In this document: piece by piece, positions 1 to 5,088 of the stretch
How positions within the stretch are numbered: position 1 is the first letter of the stretch
How the letters are laid out: each line of letters opens with the position of its first letter
Assembly: GCA_900544635.1 (NCBI GenBank)
Contig: UQVV01000123.1
Location: 1-5,779, forward strand
Direction: 5' to 3'
DNA from: an uncultured Cloacibacillus sp.
Lineage (GTDB): Bacteria > Synergistota > Synergistia > Synergistales > Synergistaceae
Length of the DNA: 5,779 nt
Notes under the pieces: generated by a model
What the model was told of the DNA's origin: nothing
The model's database searches: none
Seen by the model: only the letters and a program-made list of their open reading frames with translations
Translations under genes and position numbers: made by a program

Positions 1-783
1 GACGGCGCCAGAAACGAGCCCAGGCACCGACATCAGAAGTATCGTCACGACCGGCGGCAATATCGTGCGGAACGCGTGCCAGACGACGCGCGGGCGCGAA
101 AGTCCGCGCGCTCGTGCCATCAGCGCGAAGTCCTCGTTCATCGCGCGCACCATGAGGTTGCGCACGTAGAGCGCCCAGCCTCCGAAGCCCATCAGTGAGA
201 GCGAGAGCACAGGCAGCGCCATGTGCCATATATAGTCCGCCGCGAGCGCAAAGCCGCCCTCGGGCGGCGGCACGGAGAGCGTGCCGCGCAGCGGGAAAAG
301 CGGCATGGCGCGCGCGAATATCATCAGCAGCACGAGCTGCACGAAAAATCCCGGGAAGGATGAGGTCAGCGCGGAGGCGCGCAGCACGAGCTTCTCGGCG
401 AATTTTCCGCGGTTGACGGCGGCCTTGACGCCGAGCCACGTGCCGAGCAGCGACGATAGAAACATCGACGATACCGTAAGAGTCAGCGTCACGGGCAGCC
501 GCGAGAGAAGCTCGTCCCAGACGGGGCGGCGGCTCATGAACGAAAGGCCGAAGCTGAAAGTCAGCATCTGCTTGATATATATGACGAACTGCTCCCACAG
601 CGGCTTGTCCAGACCGTAGATGGCGCGCAGGTTCGCTTTGGCCTCCGGCGAGAACGACGGGTCTATGATTGAGCTTACCGCATCGCCCGGCATCAGGCGG
701 AAAAGCAGGAAATTCAGCACGAGCACGGCGGCGAGCACGAGGATCGACGACGCTATGCGCCTGACCAGCCAGCGGCGGCTCAT
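1..783 (-). CDS. DppB/OppB-type ABC transporter permease, partial (C-terminus outside window)
   Basis: Inner-membrane permease subunit of a peptide/nickel/oligosaccharide-type ABC importer, the expected partner of the family 5 binding protein just upstream. The frame is open from the ATG at 783 to the window edge, giving 261 residues; relatives run about 300-340, so perhaps 40-80 are missing. The N-terminus (MSRRWLVRRI then a hydrophobic helix, about residues 11-30) and the MPGDAV segment (31-36) are typical of DppB. Further hydrophobic stretches lie near 98-120, 135-160 and 187-207. The cytoplasmic EAA-type loop is visible at about 218-243 (ALMARARGLSRPRVV, then RTILPP) and docks on the ATPase. 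The start overlaps the upstream stop as ATGA, and GGAGG (791-795) sits 7 bases before it, so translation is probably coupled. Genes for the second permease (DppC-like) and ATPases would be expected beyond position 1. Family assignment is firm; substrate is unknown. Confidence 0.93.
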   Translation of the reverse strand, partial: MSRRWLVRRIASSILVLAAVLVLNFLLFRLMPGDAVSSIIDPSFSPEAKANLRAIYGLDKPLWEQFVIYIKQMLTFSFGLSFMSRRPVWDELLSRLPVTLTLTVSSMFLSSLLGTWLGVKAAVNRGKFAEKLVLRASALTSSFPGFFVQLVLLMIFARAMPLFPLRGTLSVPPPEGGFALAADYIWHMALPVLSLSLMGFGGWALYVRNLMVRAMNEDFALMARARGLSRPRVVWHAFRTILPPVVTILLMSVPGLVSGAV

Positions 784-2441
784 CGGACGCCCTCCAAGAG
801 CCTGTAATGCGGATTGCGCCGCATCATGACGTACTCGCCGGGCTTATAGCTTTCGAGCGTGAACGGGCCGCAGCCGAGCAGTCCGCGCGGGCCGAACTTC
901 GCGTCCTCCGAGAGCGGGTCCCAGTTCTGCCAGTCCGTTACCCTGTCGAGCACCTTCTTCGGGAAGCAGGGCAGGCCGCCTATGTTGTCGAGATACCAGT
1001 AGCTGACGCCCTCCATCACGACGCGCAGCGTGTAGTCATCCGGCGTCTCGGTGCGGCGCACGTTCTTGACGCTGTCGAAGAAGCGCGGCAGCTTGTTCGA
1101 TTTGATGAAATCGACCGAGGCCTTCATGTCGCGCGCCGTCAGAGGCGAGCCGTCGCTCCATTTGAGGCCGCGCTTGAGCCTGAACACGAGCTCCGTATGG
1201 CGCGCATCGCCATCGCCCGCCGTGCGCACGCTCCACGACTCCGCGAGCGCGGGCATGTCCTCGAGCGTGTACGGGTCGGTGCCGAGCATCGTCTCGTATA
1301 TCATGCCGAGCACCTGCCACGAATAGGCCGACGACGCCGTGAACGGGTTGAGATTGCGCGGCTCCTCAGGCAGAAGCATCCGCATCGGCCTCATCGCGCC
1401 GTCCGACGGCTCCGCGGTCAGCAGGGTCCACATATTGTCTGCTGTGATTTTGTCTGTGGTGAAGACGTTCTTCCATCCGCCTGAAATAGCGGCGACAGAA
1501 ATGCGGCTGTATATCGGGACTGAGGGCATAAGTTCGGCGAGAAGCTCCTGCGACTCGCGCGAAGCCTCGCGCGCCGAGGCCTCGTCAGGCGCGAAACGCA
1601 GCCGTTCGAGCGCCGCGTCGAGCCTGGAATCGCGCACGCCGGTCATGTTGTAGCCGCCGGGAAAGTCCATTGAACTGTGATAGAAGGAATAGAGCGAATC
1701 CGGATTGCGCCCCATGCCCCACGCGAGCACCGCCATGTCGTACTCCTTGCGGTCGAGGCGCGCAATCATCGTAGAGAAATCCATCGGCTCCGTCTCGGCG
1801 GGGAAGCCCGCGGCCGTCAGCGAACCGGCTATAAGCTCCGCCAGCTCTGCCGTCGTCGGCGCGAGGCGCGCGAGCGGAGTCAGAATCTTCATTTTGGGAA
1901 AGGGACGGCCGTCCGGCGAGCGCAGCGCGCCCGTCATGTCGCGCGTGTAGCCGCGCTCCGCAAGCAGCTTCGCCGCGCCCTCGGGGTCGTATATGTCGCG
2001 CGAGCTGTTCGCGAGCGCCCACGGCGAGACCGGCGGCAGCCATGAATTTATCGGCTCGCAGTAGCCCGAGAAAATCATGCGCACGATAGCGCCGCGGTCT
2101 ATCGACATAGCCGCCGCGCGGCGCACGACGGCGTCGTCCCACGGGAAATTCTTGTTGTTGAGAAGAAGGAAAAATGCGTGCATTCCGCGCGCGAGCGACA
2201 TTTTCAGCTTCGGGTCCGCGCCGAGCCTGTCGATGTCCGACGGCCGCGCGATGTCGCTCAGTATGTCCAGCTCGCCCGCCTCGGCGGCGAGTATCTGCGC
2301 GTCGGGGTTCGTTATAATGAGCATCGAAAGCTCCTCGAGCTTTGGCCCTCTTATCGAATTTACGTCTATTCGTTCCGCCGCGCGCGCATCATGCGCGAAC
2401 AACAACAAAAGCGCGGCGAGCGCGGAAAGTAAAAATTTTAT
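780..2441 (-). CDS. Family 5 ABC substrate-binding protein (DppA/OppA/NikA fold), apparently circularly permuted
   Basis: Exported solute-binding protein (SBP_bac_5 class) that should deliver a peptide, oligosaccharide or metal complex to the DppB-type permease. From the ATA at 2441 it is 553 residues; numbers below use that start. Residues 1-22 look like a signal peptide (K2, a Leu/Ala core, then HDARAA). Next, at about 31-345, comes sequence normally in the C-terminal part of the family: GPKLEELSMLIITNPDAQ, an AGELDIL segment, a region like the family's RRAAAMSIDR, and SVPIYSRISVAAISGGWKNV. After a short linker (TAEPSDGAMR) come hallmarks of the normal N-terminal part: MLLPEEPRNLNPF (354-366), LAESWSV (399-405), LKRGLKWSDGSPLTARDM (422-439), GPFTLESYKPGEYVMMRRNP (525-544). 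The protein stops where a normal one would continue into lobe III. The halves sum to one full-length protein, so this is reordering rather than duplication. TTG at 2408 is a legal alternative start but has no Shine-Dalgarno and cuts into the signal peptide. The family is certain; the permuted order is read directly from the motifs. Confidence 0.9.
   Translation of the reverse strand: MKFLLSALAALLLLFAHDARAAERIDVNSIRGPKLEELSMLIITNPDAQILAAEAGELDILSDIARPSDIDRLGADPKLKMSLARGMHAFFLLLNNKNFPWDDAVVRRAAAMSIDRGAIVRMIFSGYCEPINSWLPPVSPWALANSSRDIYDPEGAAKLLAERGYTRDMTGALRSPDGRPFPKMKILTPLARLAPTTAELAELIAGSLTAAGFPAETEPMDFSTMIARLDRKEYDMAVLAWGMGRNPDSLYSFYHSSMDFPGGYNMTGVRDSRLDAALERLRFAPDEASAREASRESQELLAELMPSVPIYSRISVAAISGGWKNVFTTDKITADNMWTLLTAEPSDGAMRPMRMLLPEEPRNLNPFTASSAYSWQVLGMIYETMLGTDPYTLEDMPALAESWSVRTAGDGDARHTELVFRLKRGLKWSDGSPLTARDMKASVDFIKSNKLPRFFDSVKNVRRTETPDDYTLRVVMEGVSYWYLDNIGGLPCFPKKVLDRVTDWQNWDPLSEDAKFGPRGLLGCGPFTLESYKPGEYVMMRRNPHYRLLEGVR
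791..795 (-). promoter_or_regulatory. Ribosome binding site of the DppB-type permease
   Basis: GGAGG on the minus strand lies 7 bases before the ATG at 783, inside the last codons of the binding-protein gene. With the ATGA stop/start overlap it supports coupled translation and fixes the permease start. Confidence 0.8.
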
Positions 2442-2446
2442 AGCGC

Positions 2447-3025
2447 TCAGTCCTCTTTTTCGGGGGCCTTGAGCCGCAGCTCCCTTCCCGGAACCGGCTT
2501 GCCCGCGATGATTTTCAGCAGGAGCCTCGCCGCGAGCACGCCCGTCTCAAACGACGGCGCGCCGCCCTCCTCCATCACGAGCGAGTGGAAGCCCTCGCGC
2601 GTGAAGCCGAAGCAGAGCGCCGGCATCGAAAGCGCGCCCGGGAAATTCTCCCCGTCGCACCAGATTACCCCCTCCGCGCCGAGTCCGTCAAGCGCCTCGG
2701 CCGCGCGCCTCGCGCGCACGTCCGCGCCGTCCGTAGATTTCAGTATCACGTCGTAGCCCGAGTTCGACAGCGCGCGCTCTATCCCCGCGAGGAAAGGCCC
2801 CGCCCACGGCTCCGTCAGGTCGCGCGCGGCGACGCCTATGAGGCCGCTGCTCCTGGTCGAAAGATTGCGCGCGTTGCGGTCAAGCCGGTAGTCGAGCGCC
2901 CGCACGCTCTCCATCACCTTTATCTTCGTTTTTTCGGAAATTCTGTGATCCCCGCGAAGCACGCGGCTCACAGTGGCCTTGTCCACCCCGGCGCGTTCCG
3001 CCACGTCCTGCATAGTGACCCTCAT
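2447..3025 (-). CDS. Short LacI-family transcriptional regulator lacking one sensor lobe
   Basis: DNA-binding repressor of the LacI/GalR family, first gene of its operon and probably its own regulator. Residues 4-24 form the family helix-turn-helix (TMQDVAERAGVDKATVSRVL). The hinge-helix region follows (RNARNLSTRSSGLIGV, 50-65), then the first part of the sensor's N-terminal subdomain (about 62-142). Relatives then have a C-terminal subdomain with the D...G...HL...GHR region and the R..GF segment. Here the chain passes straight to PSFETGVLAARLLLKIIAGK (157-176), which resembles the late helix that returns to the N-terminal subdomain. Total length is 192 residues against about 330-345, so roughly 110-130 internal residues are absent, in frame and without a stop. 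The start ATG has AGAGGTG (3031-3037) 5 bases upstream. The stop is 5 bases before the neighbour's best start. An effector may not bind in the usual cleft; it could be a constitutive or differently sensed repressor. A decaying gene is possible, but the intact frame and matching operator argue against it. Confidence 0.9.
   Translation of the reverse strand: MRVTMQDVAERAGVDKATVSRVLRGDHRISEKTKIKVMESVRALDYRLDRNARNLSTRSSGLIGVAARDLTEPWAGPFLAGIERALSNSGYDVILKSTDGADVRARRAAEALDGLGAEGVIWCDGENFPGALSMPALCFGFTREGFHSLVMEEGGAPSFETGVLAARLLLKIIAGKPVPGRELRLKAPEKED
2451..2455 (-). promoter_or_regulatory. Shine-Dalgarno deciding an ATA start for the binding-protein gene
   Basis: On the minus strand GAGGA (preceded by a run of A) is followed by 9 bases (CTGAGCGCT) and then the codon ATA (2441-2439), which opens an in-frame signal peptide. 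The CTG at 2450-2448 overlaps the lacI stop but touches the GAGGA with no spacer. The TTG codons at 2408-2400 have no such motif upstream. The site lies inside the last codons of lacI, so ribosomes ending there could restart here. Confidence 0.55.
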
Positions 3026-3038
3026 TGCGACACCTCTT

Positions 3039-3054
3039 ATGCAACCGATTGAAT
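3039..3054 (-). promoter_or_regulatory. Putative LacI-family operator
   Basis: On the plus strand ATGCAACCGATTGAAT is a near-palindrome around a central CG at 3046/3047; six of its eight base pairs match (ATxCAAxCGxTTGxAT). The form CAA-N-CG-N-TTG is typical of LacI/GalR operators. It lies just downstream of the -10 box, over the predicted transcription start near 3050, where a bound repressor would block initiation. This points to autorepression of the lacI operon. No second copy was noticed in the window. Confidence 0.6.
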
Positions 3055-3057
3055 GGA

Positions 3058-3086
3058 ATTATAGCAGAGGCGTAAAAGCGTGTAAA
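3058..3086 (-). promoter_or_regulatory. Sigma-70 promoter of the lacI-binding protein-permease operon
   Basis: Reading the minus strand, TTTACA (3086-3081) is followed by 17 bases and TATAAT (3063-3058), a perfect -10 and a 5-of-6 -35 at ideal spacing. Transcription would begin near 3050, leaving about 25 bases of leader with the AGAGGTG ribosome site. The -35 box directly abuts the T-tract of the preceding operon's terminator. Confidence 0.85.
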
Positions 3087-3112
3087 TAAAAAAGAGACGC
3101 CGCAGCGTCTCT
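3081..3112 (-). terminator. Rho-independent terminator of the NMT1/Tau-type ABC operon
   Basis: On the minus strand AGAGACGC, a 4-base loop (TGCG) and GCGTCTCT form a perfect 8-bp stem (3112-3093), followed by TTTTTTATTTACA. It stands about 40 bases after the permease stop at 3155. The T-rich side lies only on the minus strand, so it acts for the upstream importer operon. Confidence 0.9.
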
Positions 3113-3154
3113 CGAAATCACCGAATTGCATGCGCCGTCCCTGCACATGCAGAA

Positions 3155-3919
3155 TTACTGCGAAATCGTCCATTTAAGCATATATTTCTTGATGTGTTCA
3201 AATATCTGCATTACTATGACGAGGATCACGACCATGAACACAAAGCCTGCCCACGTCCTGTCGTAAAGTCCGAAGTCCGCGTATTTTCTGACGTAATATC
3301 CCATGCCGTATTTTGCTCCGTACATTTCGGCGTAGACGAGCATGACGAACGAACTCCGCAGCGAATTGACGAATCCGGCGAGTATCGACGGGCTTGCTGC
3401 CGGGAGTATGACCTTCGTCAAGCGTTTCCAGCCGTGAAGCTCCAGCGTCGCCGCCTTGTCGAGGTATCGTTTGTCTATCGTCATTATCCCCGTGATTGTC
3501 GCGAAGAGCGTCGCCCAGACGGTGCCGTATACGACGAGAAAGAGCGAAGCGGCCCAGAAGCTTGGCGCGAGGAGCAGCGCGAATGGCGAGAGGAGAATCG
3601 ACGGGACGACGCTGAATGTGTAGACGATGGGGTGCAGTATCTCGCGCAGGCGTCTGTTCATGCCGAGCAGCGTGCCGACGCCCAGCGCGAAAATGAGCGA
3701 GACGACGACGGACGGTATCAGCAGCTTGAACGAGAACAGCATATTGAGGAACATCGTATTCGTATCGCCTTGGAAGGCGCGGCATATCGACTCTATTGAC
3801 GGGAAAAGGAAGGCGTTGACGAGACCGTTGTCGGAGATGATCTTGTAGAGCAGGATCAACGCGACGTAGATGCTGACGGTTATCCCATATTTTTTGAAAA
3901 AGTTGACGGCTTTCTCCAT
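3155..3919 (-). CDS. ABC transporter permease, SsuC/TauC/NMT1-associated type
   Basis: Inner-membrane permease of the small-organic-anion/vitamin-precursor class of ABC importers (BPD_transp_1 domain), working with the adjacent binding protein and ATPase. It has 254 residues from the ATG at 3919, normal for SsuC/TauC. Hydrophobic segments lie at about 13-28, 66-86, 96-118, 122-145, 180-197 and 223-240. The ATPase-docking EAA loop is at about 154-176 (DKAATLELHGWKRLTKVILP). Its usual LGAS glycine is replaced by Glu160, a departure from the family pattern. The frame stays open upstream to about 4048, but that extension overlaps the binding-protein gene, is low-complexity, and has no signal; the ATG at 3919 has GGAGG 11 bases before it and begins MEKAVNFFKKYG, a typical start. 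That ribosome site is part of a hairpin. The gene ends just before a strong terminator, so it is last in its operon. Family firm, substrate unknown. Confidence 0.94.
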   Translation of the reverse strand: MEKAVNFFKKYGITVSIYVALILLYKIISDNGLVNAFLFPSIESICRAFQGDTNTMFLNMLFSFKLLIPSVVVSLIFALGVGTLLGMNRRLREILHPIVYTFSVVPSILLSPFALLLAPSFWAASLFLVVYGTVWATLFATITGIMTIDKRYLDKAATLELHGWKRLTKVILPAASPSILAGFVNSLRSSFVMLVYAEMYGAKYGMGYYVRKYADFGLYDRTWAGFVFMVVILVIVMQIFEHIKKYMLKWTISQ

Positions 3920-3930
3920 ATAAAAATTTT

Positions 3931-3961
3931 CCTCCGCTTCGCGGCAAAGCGCGGGCGGAGG
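3931..3961 (-). promoter_or_regulatory. Intercistronic hairpin covering the permease ribosome site
   Basis: On the minus strand CCTCCGC (3961-3955) pairs perfectly with GCGGAGG (3937-3931) across a GC-rich 17-base loop. The 3' arm contains the GGAGG Shine-Dalgarno of the permease gene, and AAAATTTTT follows it. The structure could lower permease translation relative to the binding protein, protect the upstream message from 3' decay, or weakly attenuate transcription. Such differential control between binding-protein and permease genes is well known in ABC operons; its use here is inference. Confidence 0.55.
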
Positions 3962-3986
3962 AATCCACCGCCGCGCGGCCTGTCGC

Positions 3987-5048
3987 TTAATGATTGTTTT
4001 CGTTGAAGAACTTGAGCTGGCGGTCGTAGAAATCTTTGTCCGCCTCATATATGGCTTTATCAGCCATAAGCTCGTCTAGAGCGGCTTTATAGAGTTCGGT
4101 GTTGATGTGGTCGGTGATATTTATATTCTTGGCGTTCTCTGGAAGGAAGCCCGTCTTGCCGAGAATATCCCAAGCGTCGATAATGCGGTCCTTGATGGGG
4201 TCGAGGTTTATCCTGTAATGTTCGTTGAGCATATAGGCCGCAACGTAATCCTCGTCGGCGCCGATATTCTCCGCAGTCCATTTTACGACTTCTTCCTTGT
4301 GCTTTTCATAGTAAGCCTGTGCGCGGAGCTGGGCCTTCATGAGGAGCTTGAATGTATTAGGATTCTCTTCAAGGAATTTGGTGCGCGTGTATACGCGGCA
4401 GCAGGAGTAATTCGGTGTGACGTCGCTCATGTAGCTGACAATTTTGATGTTCGGCATGTTCAGCACCGCGAACATCTGCCCCGTGCCGATGACTCCATAG
4501 TCTGCCTCTCCGTTCACGACTGCGGCCACGCGGTCGCTGTGCGTCGGGAGCGTCATCCATTCCACATCTTTAAGCGGGTCGTGTCCAAGCCTCAGCAGAG
4601 CGCCGGTGAGCGCGAACTGGTTCGGCGGGCAGGCGATTTTCTTGCCGACGAAGCTTTCTATGCCGTTCCACTCGGTGTCGTTGCGCGCAATTATCGGCAT
4701 GCAGCCGGTGAGCATATGTCCGCAGAACATCGTTATCTGGTTTCCCGCAGCGACCTCGGAGAGAGGAAGGTTTGTACCGTTGTTGGAGACTATATCGACG
4801 CTGCCTGCTATGAGCGCGGTCCCGCTGCCGCTGTCCATGTGTATCTCCTGAACGTCAAGACCGTACTCTTTGAAATAGCCGAGGCGCAGCGCCACTGTGA
4901 CGAGTGCGTTGCCGCTGTTGCCGCGCGCCCATCTGATGGTCGTGGTCTCAGGTTTAGACTCTTCCGCGCAGGCGCTTGCAGCAAAAAGCGCCCCTGCTCC
5001 TACGAGTACCGCGGCGGTGAATGCCGCCAGCATTGTTTTTTTCTTCAT
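3987..5048 (-). CDS. NMT1/THI5-like (SsuA/TauA class) ABC substrate-binding protein
   Basis: Exported binding protein that captures a small ligand outside the membrane and hands it to the permease encoded next. It has 353 residues from the ATG at 5048, preceded by GGGAG (5059-5063) at 10 bases. Residues 1-28 are a signal peptide (MKKK, hydrophobic core, ASACAEE). Cys27 sits in a weak lipobox (ASAC), so either lipoprotein or ordinary cleavage is possible. The fold signature follows: strand TTTIRWARG (35-43), LRLGYFKEYGLDVQEIHMDSG (55-74), GSVDIVSNNGTNLP (82-95), a VGKKIACPP segment (134-142), RVAAVVNGEADYGVIGTGQ (173-191), FLEENPNTFKLLMKA (225-239). Length fits the family (about 320-350). The mature chain carries cysteines at 109, 116, 140, 216 and 217, more than usual for an exported binding protein. 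Ligand cannot be assigned: sulfonates, thiamine pyrimidine precursors, nitrate-like anions and aromatic acids all occur in this class. The gene lies 40 bases after the ATPase gene, in one operon. Confidence 0.93.
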   Translation of the reverse strand: MKKKTMLAAFTAAVLVGAGALFAASACAEESKPETTTIRWARGNSGNALVTVALRLGYFKEYGLDVQEIHMDSGSGTALIAGSVDIVSNNGTNLPLSEVAAGNQITMFCGHMLTGCMPIIARNDTEWNGIESFVGKKIACPPNQFALTGALLRLGHDPLKDVEWMTLPTHSDRVAAVVNGEADYGVIGTGQMFAVLNMPNIKIVSYMSDVTPNYSCCRVYTRTKFLEENPNTFKLLMKAQLRAQAYYEKHKEEVVKWTAENIGADEDYVAAYMLNEHYRINLDPIKDRIIDAWDILGKTGFLPENAKNINITDHINTELYKAALDELMADKAIYEADKDFYDRQLKFFNENNH

Positions 5049-5088
5049 TTCATAAATTCTCCCTTCGCGCTTATTGCGCTTGTTTGCT

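Noticed and set aside
807..1484. Plus-strand open frame of 225 codons opposite the family 5 binding protein
   Set aside because: Arginine-rich, low-complexity shadow of a well-supported minus-strand gene. No ribosome site or family motif is visible.
2383..2397. Perfect inverted repeat CGCGCAT-C-ATGCGCG
   Set aside because: It lies within the signal-peptide codons of the binding protein in CGCG-rich sequence where such repeats arise easily. It does not match the operator at 3039-3054.
780..2441. Tandem duplication or two fused binding proteins as explanation of the odd order
   Set aside because: Each half-set of motifs occurs only once and total length equals one normal protein, so no second copy is present. 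A past duplication followed by trimming may be how the permutation arose.
3124..3156. Imperfect inverted repeat AATTGCATG ... CATGCAGAATT around the permease stop
   Set aside because: The arms need a 2-base bulge and no T-run follows. The strong terminator is the separate 8-bp hairpin at 3093-3112.
3920..4048. N-terminal extension of the SsuC-type permease frame
   Set aside because: The added residues are serine- and threonine-rich, overlap the binding-protein gene end, and lack a ribosome site. The ATG at 3919 has one and gives a family-standard N-terminus.
5049..5088. Possible terminator or promoter between ATPase and binding-protein genes
   Set aside because: Only a short GCGC-AATAA-GCGC repeat is visible, with no T-run on the minus strand and no good -35/-10 pair. 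The 40-base gap fits co-transcription.
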